From assembly GCA_005518205.2 (NCBI GenBank), contig RFFC02000027.1, forward strand, positions 1 to 64,000: DNA of 64,000 nt, written 5' to 3'. This document shows positions 36,101 through 44,780 of the stretch, piece after piece; positions within the stretch are counted from its first letter, which is position 1, and every line of letters begins with the position of its first letter. Source of the DNA: Hormoscilla sp. GUM202 (lineage in GTDB: Bacteria; Cyanobacteriota; Cyanobacteriia; Cyanobacteriales; Desertifilaceae). Under the pieces are notes generated by a model. The model did no database searches and was not told the DNA's origin. It saw nothing but the letters and a program-made list of their open reading frames with translations. Position numbers and translations under genes: made by a program.

Positions 36101-36984
36101 CCAGGGCGACCGGATACTGTCGCTCCAAATACTACATCTTCTTCACCGCTGTAGCGACTCAACAGCAGCGCCCACGCTAACTGGAATATTGTGTTTGGAG
36201 TTATCCGATGCTGTCGAGCCAAAGAAAGTAGCGCTGCTGTTACCTCTTTTGATAATTTCAGAGCCCGTTCTTCGTAGATTTCTTTCTGGTTTACATTCTC
36301 CCGAATCAATAAATCTATTCCTAAAGGCGTAGGAGCAATAAATCCTTGCAGGTTTTTTCGCCAAAACTGCTCACCTTGGGAAATATCCTGTTGCTGCAAC
36401 CAGACTATATAATCTCCGTAGGGACGAGGTTTCTCTAAGTTTAACTCTTTTCCTAGGTTTATCGCCTCGTAGAAAGTCAACACTTCTTTGAAGACGATCG
36501 GCAAACACCAGCCATCTATAAGCAGGTGATGAAAGCTCCAAACTAATTTATAAGTATTTTTCCCGAAGCGAATTAGGCTGAAGCGCAGCAGCGGAGCTTT
36601 GTTAAGGTCAAAACCCTTTTCTCGATCTGCCTGAAGCCAAGCATCTAAATGCTCTTTTTGCTCCCCCGGTTCTAGAGAACTCCAGTCTATATTTGTCCAA
36701 GGTACAGATACCTGCTTGACTGCAACTTGTATAGGTCCTTCTCGATTCTTCCAAACAACAAATGTCCGTAAAGCTTGGTGGCGTTCTACCACTCTAGTCC
36801 AGGCTTTCTCAAAGGCCCAAATGTTTATTTCACCCTGTAACTTGCAGAGCAACTGCTCGAAGTAAACCCCCGATTCTGGAGAACTTAGGGTATGGAATAG
36901 CATCCCCTGCTGCATGGGTGACAGAGGATAAATATCTTCAATGTTTTTGCTTTTTTTAGTCCTTTTTGCCAATGATTCCATCAC
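30115..36984 (-). CDS. NRPS, C-A-PCP-C-A-PCP and N-terminal half of E
   Basis: 2289 residues to a TAG; 2591 codons if read through into the next frame. Module 1: C with HHLLIDG, of the D-accepting type that follows an E domain; A with TLSFDIAALEIY and specificity residues D-I-L-Q-L-G-M-V-W-K, a glycine-like code; PCP GGHSLLATQ. Module 2: C with TMHHIVSDGWS; A with residues D-A-F-F-L-G-L-T-F-K, nearly identical to the A domain of the last synthetase; PCP GGDSILTIQ, serine about 2076; then E up to HHLAVDGVSWRILLEDLV. The stop falls 30 residues later. It starts 8 bases after the first synthetase. Function depends on how the E domain is completed. Confidence 0.9.
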   Translation of the reverse strand: MMESLAKRTKKSKNIEDIYPLSPMQQGMLFHTLSSPESGVYFEQLLCKLQGEINIWAFEKAWTRVVERHQALRTFVVWKNREGPIQVAVKQVSVPWTNIDWSSLEPGEQKEHLDAWLQADREKGFDLNKAPLLRFSLIRFGKNTYKLVWSFHHLLIDGWCLPIVFKEVLTFYEAINLGKELNLEKPRPYGDYIVWLQQQDISQGEQFWRKNLQGFIAPTPLGIDLLIRENVNQKEIYEERALKLSKEVTAALLSLARQHRITPNTIFQLAWALLLSRYSGEEDVVFGATVSGRPGSLSGVESMVGLFINTLPVRVKISGKTQLLPMLGRLQEQQVEREQYSYCRLVDIQGVSDVPGGVPLFESILVFENYPVDGSWLKSGKGDLEIDEIQAFERTNYPLTVVVGTWEELSIKISYKTSRLKSDIISSMLGHLQTLLESIVANPLGRVSELSLLTEAERHQILVEWNDTTTSYPSDKCIHELFSQQVERTPDAVAVVFEESQLTYQELNSRANQLAHYLRSLGVGPEVLVGICVERSIEMVVGLLSILKAGGAYVPLDPAYPPDRIAYMLSDARVTVLLTLSKLVSDLGSTDALVVCLDGDWGAIIDDKLDNPGNWVSPEALAYVIYTSGSTGQPKGVQISHSSLVNFLYYTCKNIGITNSDRMLALTTLSFDIAALEIYLPLLVGGKIILVSREVATDGYLLLSKLVSSQTTIMQGTPATWQMLLSTDWSGNGQLKMLCGGEALPQELGQKLLKKGGSLWNMYGPTETTVWSTIYQVTSSGQETCNSEPIGVAIGNTQVYILDNHLQPVPIGVPGGLYIGGVGLARGYLNRPELTADKFIPNPFSNEPGAGLYKTGDRARYRADGNIEFLGRIDNQVKIRGFRIELGEIEATLAQHPCILQAVVIAREDMPGDKRLVAYIVGKTEPPKVPELRDFLKGKLPGYMVPAAFVTLEAMPLTPNGKVDRRSLPAPDASELASTAIFVAPGTPTEELLAAIWCEVLGLKHVGIHDNFFELGGHSLLATQVISRIRRVFSVEVPVRYVFEFPTLATLSKAIEAQADSGWQAPAIVRVPRDAAIGLSFAQERLWFLNQLEGQSATYNMPGALRLDGKLASSALEQAITEIVRRHEALRTRFTNNMGTPVQIIAPAAPVTVPAIDLQDITKDQLAGVVQGLATEEAQRPFDLSGELLLRVKLLRLSAESHVLLLTMHHIVSDGWSIGVFCRELQTLYQAFAQGVASPLPELPIQYADFAIWQRQWLSGEVLDIQLEYWKQQLAGVPTLLELPTDRPRPPVQTFRGSRESFKLDEKLTDRLKQVSRGAGVTLFMTLLAAFATLLYRYSAQEDIVIGSPIANRNRSQIEPLIGFFVNTLALRIALDKNPSFAELLRTVRKVCLEAYGHQDLPFEVLVDALQPTRNLSHTPLFQVMFAMQNAPTVEPELPGLKCEMLEVDSGVAKFDITLSMAETSTGITGDIEYNSDLFDGARIRRMIGHFQRLLEANVRNPEARVDQLPLLTEQERHQLLVEWNDTATDYPSDKCIHHLFEEKVEKTPDAVAVVFKESQLTYRELNDRANQLAHYLRCLGVGPEVLVGLCVERSLDAIVAMVGIIKAGGAYVPIAPDYPQDRIAYILSDARVPVLITQSKLLANLPATRAVIVCLDTDWQAIGTCRRDNLKSEVKPTSLAYAIYTSGSTGKPKAVAVVQQAISRLVLETNYVQLQPTDCMAQASNISFDAATFEIWGALLHGAKLVGITKEVMLSPEALAKQLREQKITILFVTTALFNQLVSVVPDIFQHLSTLLFGGEAVDPSVVATVLEKGRPRRLLHLYGPTESTTFSTVYLVESVPAGATNLPIGSPISNTTIYVLDRDRQPVPIGISGELYIGGDGLARGYLNRSELTAARFIDNPFGSGRLYKTGDLVRYLPDGNIEFLGRIDNQVKIRGFRIELGEIEATLAQHPCILQAVVIAREDIPGDKRLVAYIVANREPPTVRELRDFALAKLPEYMVPAAFVTLEAMPLTPNGKVDRQSLPAPDPSFITSAETFVAPRTPTEKILAAIWSKILGSPRVGIHDNFFELGGDSILTIQIISQAARAGLKITPKQMFQHQTIASLAEVATVVKQTPKTAQQERVTGVVPLTPIQHWFFDQKLPEPHHYNQSVLLEVSPDTKPERWQQAVKQMNEHHDALRLRFLLDDGKIEQINASEEKTVPLREIDLSEVDEQQAVMEQTAEELHGSLNLCEGPLMQVALFNLGIDKPGRLLLVIHHLAVDGVSWRILLEDLVNAYRGNKLPEKTT

Positions 36985-36992
36985 CTTTTTCC

Positions 36993-39900
36993 TTAATCTT
37001 CTATTTCCGCCAATAGCAATAGCTCGTCTATTTCTGCTTGCCTTAACTCAACTTTTGCGAAATCTGAAGGGGTATAACCTCCCGCTTCCGCATCACTACA
37101 ATGGGCAATTAGAGATTTCAACGCTTCTCTAAATCCCCGCGCTAAACCCTCTACTGTCGAATGTTTGTGGAAATTCTCGCTGTAAGTCCAATTCACTTGC
37201 AGCTCCCCCGATTTTACCAAGGAGTTTACCTCTAGCAGATGTTTGCGCAAACCCTTTTGACTGCGCCCTTGTCCTGGGGACTCTTTAGCAAATCCACATA
37301 ACGGCGATGCTCCCACCATCTGGTCAAATTGACCTAAGTAGTTAAAACTTACCTCTGCTTGGGGAGTCGCTTCAATTATATCCCCGTGGGATTTTTTCCT
37401 CAAATACCGCTGTATTCCATAACCTATCCCCCGTTGGGGAATCTTCCGCAGTTGCTCTTTTACCGACTTCAGCGCTTCTGAGGGCCGATCGCTATTCTCT
37501 AATTTCAATCTTACTGGAAATATGGTGGTAAACCAGCCTACCGTGCGAGACAGATCTACTTCAGAAAACAGTTGCTCCCGTCCGTGTCCTTCTAAGTCTA
37601 CTAACAGCTCTGGTTTTCCCGTCCACCGATAAAAACTCTGCACCAACGCCGTCAGCAGGACATCGTTTATTTGCGTATTGTACGCCTGGGGTACTTCTTT
37701 TAGGAGAGCCCGTGTCTCTGCCACCGTCAAACATATCGATACATTTGCTGTCGAGGCGACAGTATTCGCCCCCATATTTTCATAATCCACTGGTAGAGGT
37801 TCGCTCTCGGACCCCGACTGAGCCCGCCAATAGTCCTGTTCTGCTGGCGATATTCCCTCTTCTGCATATTCTGTTAGTCTCACAGCCCAATCCTGAAAGG
37901 ACGTTGTCTTCTGGGGTAGTTTATTCCCCCGATAAGCATTGACTAAATCTTCTAGCAAAATCCGCCAGGAAACCCCATCCACTGCGAGGTGATGGATGAC
38001 TAGCAGCAAACGACCTGGCTTGTCTATACCTAGGTTAAACAGAGCTGCTTGCATCAGCGGTCCTTCCGACAGGTTCAAGCTCCTCTGCATTCCGGAGGCT
38101 GTCTGCGTAATGGCCGCTTGTTGCTCGGAAACTTCTGATAAATCTATCACGTTGAAAGGTACTGTTTTTTCCTCAGAGGCGTTTATTTGCTCTATTTTAC
38201 CATCACCGAGCGCAAACCGCAGGCGTAGGGCATCGTGATGGGAGTTCATTTGCTCCACTGCCTGCTGCCACCGTTCTGGTTTACTGTCTGGCGATACCTC
38301 AAGCAGTACAGATTGGTTGTAGTGATGGGGCTCCGGCAGCTTTTGGTCGAAGAACCAGTGCTGGATGGGAGTCAGGGGGACAACGCCGGTTACCCGCTCC
38401 TGTTGGGCTATTTTTTCTGTTTGCGTAACTACAGTAGCTACATCGGCTAAGGAGGCGATCGTCTGGTGCTGAAACATCTGCTTGGGAGTTATTTTTAGAC
38501 CCGCGCGAGCCGCCTGAGAAATAATCCCGATTGTGAGAATAGAATCTCCTCCTAATTCAAAGAAGTTATCGTGAATGCCTACCCGGGTATTTCCTAGTAT
38601 TTTACTCCAGATAGCGGCTAATATTTCTTCTGTCGGAGTGCGGGGCCCTACAAATGTTTCTGCTGATGTGATGAAGCTAGGATCTGGAGCAGGCAAGGCC
38701 CGGCGATCGACCTTCCCGTTGGGGGTCAGGGGCATTGCTTCTAAGGTGACAAAAGCTGCTGGCACCATATACTCTGGTAGCTTCGCTTTCAGGAAGTCCC
38801 GCAACAATAGAACTGTGGGGGGGGCGCCTTTGGCAACTATATAGGCTACCAAGCGCTTGTCACCTGGGATATCTTCTCGGGCGATGACTACTGCTTGGAC
38901 TACATCAGGGTGTTGGGCTAGGGTTGCTTCAATTTCTCCGAGTTCTATCCGGAAGCCCCTAATTTTCACTTGATTGTCGATCCGACCCAGGAATTCGATA
39001 TTGCCGTCTCGGCGGTAGCGGGCCATATCGCCTGTTTTGTATAGGCGTGCGCCTGGTTCATCACTAAATGGGTTCGGGATAAATGAAGAGAGTGTTAAGG
39101 ACGGGCGGTTGAGGTAGCCTCGGGCTAAACCTGCCCCGCCGATATAGAGTTCCCCTGGTACGCCGATGGGTACTGGTTGTAGATAGTTGTCTAGGATGTA
39201 GACTTGGGTGTTACCTATGGGACGACCGATATCAATTGATTGTACCGATTCTCCTAGGAGTCTATCTATTTGATAACAACAAGTGAATGTCGTATTTTCT
39301 GTCGGACCGTATCCATTGATAATTTGCACCGATGGCAAATATTCCATCGCCTTGCGCACGTGGGCCACCGAAAGTGCCTCTCCGCCAGTGAGTAGCTGCC
39401 CTATTCCCAATAACGCTTCTGCGTCATCATCGACAATCGAGTTGAACAGCGCCGCCGTCAACCATATAGTTGTGATGCCATGTTTGGAGATCGCATTTCT
39501 TAAATCCTTTGGTGTCGGCACGACTGTGGGGTATAATACGCACTCGGATCCATGTAATAAAGCTCCCCAAATTTCAAATGTGGATGCATCAAAAGAAATC
39601 GGTGCCATGTGGAGAATTTTCGAGCGTGGGCTCAGATTAACGTAGTCTACTCCAAATAGCAGCCGGACAATACCCCGGTGAGTAACTTCTACTCCTTTCG
39701 GCTTGCCCGTCGAACCCGATGTGTAAATTATATAAGCTAAGTTGTCGGGAGAGCCGAAGTTGGCGGGGTTTTCTTCATTCCATGACGCGATCGCCCCCCA
39801 ATGGACATCCAAACAAACCACCAACGCATCACTTGACGTCAGGTCAGAAAGCAAATTTGACTGCGTCAACAGCACGCTCACTTGGGCATCTGACAGCATA

Positions 39901-42900
39901 TAGGCGATGCGCTCAGGAGGATATGCTGGGTCTAGTGGTACATAAGCTCCCCCTGCCTTGAGAATCGAGAGCAGTCCCACTACCATCTCTATAGAACGCT
40001 CCACGCATATCCCCACTAGCACCTCTGGTCCCACTCCCAAAGAGCGCAGGTAATGGGCCAACTTGTTTGCACGACTGTTCAACTCCCGATAAGTCAGTTG
40101 CGACTCTTCAAACACTACTGCCACTGCATCGGAGTTCCGCTCAACCTGCTCATAAAATAGCTCGTGAATGCATTTATCTGATGGATATTTGTTGGCCGTG
40201 TCGTTCCATTCTACCAACAACTGATGTCTTTCAAGCTCACTCAACAGCGGTAATTGGTCTACTCTTGCTTCCGGGTTGCTCGCGATCGCTTCTAACAACA
40301 CCTGGAAATGCCCCGCCATCCGGGAGATCGTCCCCGAGTCAAATAAATCGGTGTTGTACTTAAATGCTCCCCCAAGGGCACCGGAGGCCAATATCGTTTC
40401 TAAAGTCAAATCAAACTGACCCTCATACTGGGTGATTTCAAAATCTCCCAGTTCCAGTTCTCCCCACTCGATACTTCTGTGCTTTCCAGGAGAGTATAAC
40501 AACTGTGCCAACTCTTCAGAGCGCTGGGGTTGTTGGAGCACGAACATCACGTCGAATAGCGGCGATCGACTGGGAGCCCGTTGCGGCTGCAATTTCTCTA
40601 CCAACAACCCAAAGGGATATTCTTGATGCGCGATCGCCCCCGCCACTTTCGATCGCACTCGTGCGATCGATTCCGCAAATGTGGGATTTCCCGACATATC
40701 GGCTCGTAAAACTACTGGGTTAACCAAGTACCCCACTATGTTACTTAACTCTCGCCGCGTCCTTCCCGAGGTGGGAGAGCCTACCATAATATCTTCTTGC
40801 CCAGTGTAGCGGTAAAGCAGAACAATAAATGCTGCCAATAACAGAGTGTAAAGGGTTGCTTCCGACTCTTGCGCCAGTCCTTGTAACTGTCGGGTCAGTT
40901 CCTGGGTAATTTTGAAGCTATGGGTAGCTCCGTTATAGGTTTTTACTGGCGGACGCGGTTTATCTGTCGGCAGATCGAGTACGACATCCAACGCACCCCC
41001 TAGTTCTTGCCGCCAATAGTTCCACAGTTCTTCTCCCCGCGAGCCCGCCAGCATGCTGTTTTGGTCGCCCATCCAGTCTGTATAAGATAAGGGCAGTGGA
41101 GGTATAAATACCCCCTCCGGAGACTTTTGTGCCGATTTTTCCGGCACGGTGTAAAGAACTTTCAATTCGTCCATCAGCACCAACATCGACCAGAAATCGC
41201 TAGCAATGTGGTGTGCTGCTAGCAACAGGACATGGTCTGACGCTTCCCTAGTAAACAGACTTACCCGAAATGCACTCTCCTCTAAATTAAACGGTCGCCT
41301 CCCATCGTCTGTTACCCGAGCCTTTAATTCTTCTGCGTTCCAACAAGACCCATCTATCTGTGTCCAGGGCAGGTCAAAGTCGTCAATAATCCTTTGTCGC
41401 GGTTCCCCATCTCGTTCTATGTAACTGGTGCGCAGGATCTGATGCCTTGAGACTAAAGCTTGCAATGCCCCTCGGAATGCCACCACATCTATTTGGGAGC
41501 GGATGCGTACTGCCAGTAATATATTGTAAGCCCAACTTTCGGGAGCCAACTTGTACAAGAACCACAGGGCCTTCTGACCCGATGATAAAGGAAACTCGCT
41601 CCTACATTCCGCTTTTTCTCCAACCCAATGTGCCACCGTCGGAGTCCATACTGATAAGGTTCTTTCCTCTCTCAGATACCGGGTCAAGGCTACGATGGTA
41701 GGATAGTCCCACGCCACACTGGGAGAAACCTGACTCCCCAGGAGTTCTTCTAAGTCGGTGGCGAGCTGCATTGCGGTGACTGAGTCCAAACCATAATAGA
41801 ATAGGGATTTGTTCGGGTCTATGCTTTCCGCTGCTACGCCTAAGGAACGCCCTATCCATTTAGCTAACCATGTTTCCAGAGACTCCGTAGGAAACAGAGG
41901 CAATTTTCTGTTTTCTTGCTCGCCTTGCTGCCAATTCCCTACCACTTGAAGACTACCTTCTTTAAATCCCTGGCGACAGGCATGACGCTGTATTTTGCCG
42001 CTGGAAGTTTTGGGAATGCTCGCCGTTTTCAGCAGCAACACCCCATATACTTGTAATTCGTACTCCCACCAAATAGCTGAGCGAATACTTTCTACCACTG
42101 CATCGACATCCAGACCTTTGAGCGCCTGACGTTCTACTTCCGCCGCCACCACTACCCGCTCTGAGCCATCCACCTCCACCGAGAAGGCCGCGCTACAATT
42201 GGCTCTCAGGGATGGATGGCTCTGTTCTACCGTTGATTCTATATCCTGGGGATAATAATTCCGTCCCCGAATAATAATTAAATCCTTGAGTCTTCCCGTG
42301 ACGAACAACTCCCCATCCTGCAAAAATCCCAAATCCCCCGTGCGCAAAAATGGCCCTTCTCCTGTGTCTGCTAGATAGGCTTTGAATGTTTCTTCTGTCT
42401 GCTCTGGTTTTCTCCAGTATCCCATAGCTACGCTAGAACTTGATACCCAGATTTCTCCTACTTGGTTATCTGGACACTGGGTTAGGGATTCGGGGTCAAC
42501 AATTGCAATTTTCTCATCTAACCATGCCCGACCACAGCTAACGATTTCTCTCTTGTCCCTTGTTTCCCCATTGCTGGTCACTACCAGGTTTTGCTCCAGG
42601 GAAGAACCGGAAACCTCTATTAGGACAGGAGGTTCGCGAGTTACTCCCCCTGATACGAACACAGTCGCCTCCGCCATCCCGTAGCAGGGATAAAATGCCT
42701 CTCTACGAAAGCCACAGTCGGCAAAAGTACTGCTAAACCGCTCCAGGGTGGAACTCCGTACTGGTTCGGCACCATTGAAAGCTACCTCCCAACTGCTCAA
42801 GTCCAGAGTTGCTTTTTCTTCAGGAGTTATCTTATTTACACATAAGTCATAGGCGAAAGAAGGTCCCCCACTGGTTGTAGCTTTGTAGCGAGCAATTGCC

Positions 42901-43712
42901 TGCAACCAGCGGATGGGCTTCTGGAGGAATGCTCCTGGCGACATGTGAATGCAGGGAAGCCCCACATACAAGGGCTCTAGCACCTTTCCTATCAGTCCCA
43001 TATCATGGAACAAGGGCAGCCAATTGACACCAACTGTCTTGTCGCTATGTCCAAAGGCTAGCTCGAGCATTTCCAAATTATGCAACAAATTTCCATGACT
43101 TACCATCACTCCTTTTGGCTTCCCTGTAGAACCGGAAGTATACTGGAGAAAAGCCAGGGTATCTGGGCTTGCTCCCACCACCTGGCAGTCTGAAGCTAAG
43201 TGGCTGCCGAGAATATCTGTGGCAATAACTTTCAACCGGCTGTTCACTCCAGTCCGATGGCCCGAGTAACTATGCAGTACCGGCAGTACCCATATTCCTT
43301 CACCACCAATATCTTGAGCAATTACCTCTGAAGATGTGGTCAGCGCTACAGTGGCCCCCGCAGAAGATGCGATCGCCTGTAGTCTGGACGTTTTCTGATG
43401 ACCCTTGGGCGGATAAGCTGGCACGGCCACCACCCCGGCATATAAACACCCAAAGAAAGCAGGGATGAACTCCAGTCCTGGTGGGTAAAGGAGTAAGGCG
43501 CGTTCCCCGGGTTGGCAGATTGACTGGAGGTGGGAGGCAATGGCCCTTGAAGAAGAGTCCAATTCAAGATAACTCAATACGTCGCTTTCTTTTTCCCCGT
43601 CCTGCAGCCATATATAAGCTGTGCTCTCTGGCTTGATGAGCGCTCTTCTAACCAGCAGTTCTACTAAATTCTCTTGCTTGCCCATTGCTCTTTCCTCGTC
43701 AGTACTCGCCAT
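36993..43712 (-). CDS. Lipo-initiating NRPS, FAAL-ACP-C-A-PCP-E
   Basis: 2239 residues, the first gene of the operon. Residues 1-580 are a fatty acyl-AMP ligase (YTSGSTGKPKG at 191-201, NWLPLFHDMGLIG, GRLKDLIIIRGRNYYPQDIE). The ACP serine is in YGLDSVTAM at 644. A starter condensation domain has HHIASDF (834-840) where most have a glycine, as is common after FAAL-ACP. The A domain spans about 1170-1690 with specificity residues D-A-F-W-L-G-G-T-F-K, very close to the valine code. PCP serine 1724 in GGDSILTI. E domain from about 1775 with HHLAVDG (1907-1913), EGHGRE and NYLGQFD. TAGGAG precedes ATG 43712. It activates a fatty acid and makes acyl-D-valyl thioester (inferred). Confidence 0.93.
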   Translation of the reverse strand: MASTDEERAMGKQENLVELLVRRALIKPESTAYIWLQDGEKESDVLSYLELDSSSRAIASHLQSICQPGERALLLYPPGLEFIPAFFGCLYAGVVAVPAYPPKGHQKTSRLQAIASSAGATVALTTSSEVIAQDIGGEGIWVLPVLHSYSGHRTGVNSRLKVIATDILGSHLASDCQVVGASPDTLAFLQYTSGSTGKPKGVMVSHGNLLHNLEMLELAFGHSDKTVGVNWLPLFHDMGLIGKVLEPLYVGLPCIHMSPGAFLQKPIRWLQAIARYKATTSGGPSFAYDLCVNKITPEEKATLDLSSWEVAFNGAEPVRSSTLERFSSTFADCGFRREAFYPCYGMAEATVFVSGGVTREPPVLIEVSGSSLEQNLVVTSNGETRDKREIVSCGRAWLDEKIAIVDPESLTQCPDNQVGEIWVSSSSVAMGYWRKPEQTEETFKAYLADTGEGPFLRTGDLGFLQDGELFVTGRLKDLIIIRGRNYYPQDIESTVEQSHPSLRANCSAAFSVEVDGSERVVVAAEVERQALKGLDVDAVVESIRSAIWWEYELQVYGVLLLKTASIPKTSSGKIQRHACRQGFKEGSLQVVGNWQQGEQENRKLPLFPTESLETWLAKWIGRSLGVAAESIDPNKSLFYYGLDSVTAMQLATDLEELLGSQVSPSVAWDYPTIVALTRYLREERTLSVWTPTVAHWVGEKAECRSEFPLSSGQKALWFLYKLAPESWAYNILLAVRIRSQIDVVAFRGALQALVSRHQILRTSYIERDGEPRQRIIDDFDLPWTQIDGSCWNAEELKARVTDDGRRPFNLEESAFRVSLFTREASDHVLLLAAHHIASDFWSMLVLMDELKVLYTVPEKSAQKSPEGVFIPPLPLSYTDWMGDQNSMLAGSRGEELWNYWRQELGGALDVVLDLPTDKPRPPVKTYNGATHSFKITQELTRQLQGLAQESEATLYTLLLAAFIVLLYRYTGQEDIMVGSPTSGRTRRELSNIVGYLVNPVVLRADMSGNPTFAESIARVRSKVAGAIAHQEYPFGLLVEKLQPQRAPSRSPLFDVMFVLQQPQRSEELAQLLYSPGKHRSIEWGELELGDFEITQYEGQFDLTLETILASGALGGAFKYNTDLFDSGTISRMAGHFQVLLEAIASNPEARVDQLPLLSELERHQLLVEWNDTANKYPSDKCIHELFYEQVERNSDAVAVVFEESQLTYRELNSRANKLAHYLRSLGVGPEVLVGICVERSIEMVVGLLSILKAGGAYVPLDPAYPPERIAYMLSDAQVSVLLTQSNLLSDLTSSDALVVCLDVHWGAIASWNEENPANFGSPDNLAYIIYTSGSTGKPKGVEVTHRGIVRLLFGVDYVNLSPRSKILHMAPISFDASTFEIWGALLHGSECVLYPTVVPTPKDLRNAISKHGITTIWLTAALFNSIVDDDAEALLGIGQLLTGGEALSVAHVRKAMEYLPSVQIINGYGPTENTTFTCCYQIDRLLGESVQSIDIGRPIGNTQVYILDNYLQPVPIGVPGELYIGGAGLARGYLNRPSLTLSSFIPNPFSDEPGARLYKTGDMARYRRDGNIEFLGRIDNQVKIRGFRIELGEIEATLAQHPDVVQAVVIAREDIPGDKRLVAYIVAKGAPPTVLLLRDFLKAKLPEYMVPAAFVTLEAMPLTPNGKVDRRALPAPDPSFITSAETFVGPRTPTEEILAAIWSKILGNTRVGIHDNFFELGGDSILTIGIISQAARAGLKITPKQMFQHQTIASLADVATVVTQTEKIAQQERVTGVVPLTPIQHWFFDQKLPEPHHYNQSVLLEVSPDSKPERWQQAVEQMNSHHDALRLRFALGDGKIEQINASEEKTVPFNVIDLSEVSEQQAAITQTASGMQRSLNLSEGPLMQAALFNLGIDKPGRLLLVIHHLAVDGVSWRILLEDLVNAYRGNKLPQKTTSFQDWAVRLTEYAEEGISPAEQDYWRAQSGSESEPLPVDYENMGANTVASTANVSICLTVAETRALLKEVPQAYNTQINDVLLTALVQSFYRWTGKPELLVDLEGHGREQLFSEVDLSRTVGWFTTIFPVRLKLENSDRPSEALKSVKEQLRKIPQRGIGYGIQRYLRKKSHGDIIEATPQAEVSFNYLGQFDQMVGASPLCGFAKESPGQGRSQKGLRKHLLEVNSLVKSGELQVNWTYSENFHKHSTVEGLARGFREALKSLIAHCSDAEAGGYTPSDFAKVELRQAEIDELLLLAEIED

Positions 43713-43748
43713 CTGTCAACTCCTACGGATACTTTGGCTATTACTAAT

Positions 43749-44128
43749 GTGTGATTCGTTTAGCGTAAATCACCGGCGATGAGTCGGTGAGGGACCGCTA
43801 CCAAGGTTCCATCAGCCTTGAGAACTTATAGATGATGAGGGTGCAAGTCCCTTCCCCCAGGTGCAGGGGTGAAAGCACTTACCCTACGGTAGCGATGGCA
43901 TCAATCCGTAAAGCGGGTATGAAAGGCGCAATGACTGGCAGCCTAAAGCTGGATTATTGCCATAACATAAAATCCAGTCAAGACGGCAGCAATGCACGTA
44001 AACCTGGTAGTAAAAGCCGTGTCCATGACAAGGATGGCATAACTGAGGAGCCGGATGAGATGAAAGTCTCACGTCCGGTTTTGAAGACAAGTCGGTCCGG
44101 CGACGGACTGGCTTAGTTTAATCCCTAC
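43749..44128 (+). mobile_element. Short ORF-less group II intron, antisense in the NRPS leader
   Basis: Starts GTGTGATTCG at 43749. Domain V lies at 44048-44082 (GAGCCGGATGAGATGAAAG then TCTCACGTCCGGTTTTG, with the TGAAAG bulge region and matched arms), followed by a domain VI-like stem GTCCG-GCGA-CGGAC. The end is placed near an AC at 44128, accurate to about 10 bases. At roughly 380 bases it is too short for complete domains I-IV, so it is internally deleted, and it has no reverse transcriptase. It is a different subfamily from the pair at 19.8-21.6 kb. It lies 37 bases upstream of the first NRPS start on the opposite strand. Confidence 0.75.
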
Positions 44129-44380
44129 ACTTAAACTTGGCAGCATTCCGGAACGAGGGAGAAAAATGTTGCAGCGATGTCTCCTGTGTGCCTCGGACCC
44201 TGGGACAAGAGCTCTGGCAGAGACATCGAACCTGCTTAGAGTCTATGTGGCCACTGCTGGCATCCTTTCGATGTCTCTGCTCTACTCGAACTAGACTTGA
44301 CCATTTTACATCCTCTTTATTCATCTCTAATTTAATTAATTATAACCCTTCATCCATCTAAACTGCATATTCTCCAATAC
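44129..44380. other. Gene-free region with 13-bp inverted repeat
   Basis: CAGAGACATCGAA (44218-44230) and TTCGATGTCTCTG (44267-44279) are perfect complements. No gene supported. The NRPS operon promoter (minus strand) should be in or near this region if it lies beyond the intron. Confidence 0.5.
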
Positions 44381-44563
44381 CGGGACTTTGACAAAAAATA
44401 AGCGTAAAATGGCATCAAACCCTTTCACAGAGCCCCTTTTAGGTCGATCAGGTCTCAATCTCCGCAGGCTCAGGGTTTGCTGCCATTTGATACCCTTCGA
44501 CGTAAAACCCCCACGCCGTAAGCTAAGAAGTAGTTTTTTGCCTGAGAAAATCTCAAAGTCCCG
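44381..44563. mobile_element. MITE-like element with 4-bp target duplication
   Basis: Perfect 11-bp terminal repeats CGGGACTTTGA (44381) and TCAAAGTCCCG (ending 44563), flanked by ATAC on both sides (44377-44380 and 44564-44567). The 183-bp interior contains ATGGCATCAAACCC and, inverted, GGGTTTGCTGCCATTTGAT, so it folds extensively. No coding capacity. Confidence 0.7.
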
Positions 44564-44780
44564 ATACTAGCAAAAATACAGATTAGCCGGGCCTCTGCCG
44601 AGAATCGCGAATTGGCATCAGCACAAAAGCATTGTTGCGAAAAAACTCAACATATCTAGACGTAGTGGCAAAGTCATTGTTATTTTCCTTTACCCGAGGA
44701 GAATTAGAGCGACGCCGAGCAACTGGAGCGCTCTGACACTATACAGAGCTTGGCGTTGTTCTTACACACCGGTCGCCATA

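Noticed and set aside
26085..42684. Many plus-strand frames opposite the NRPS genes
   Set aside because: They are antisense shadows of highly biased coding sequence. Identical shadows occur at 26819 and 31424 only because the A domains are near-identical.
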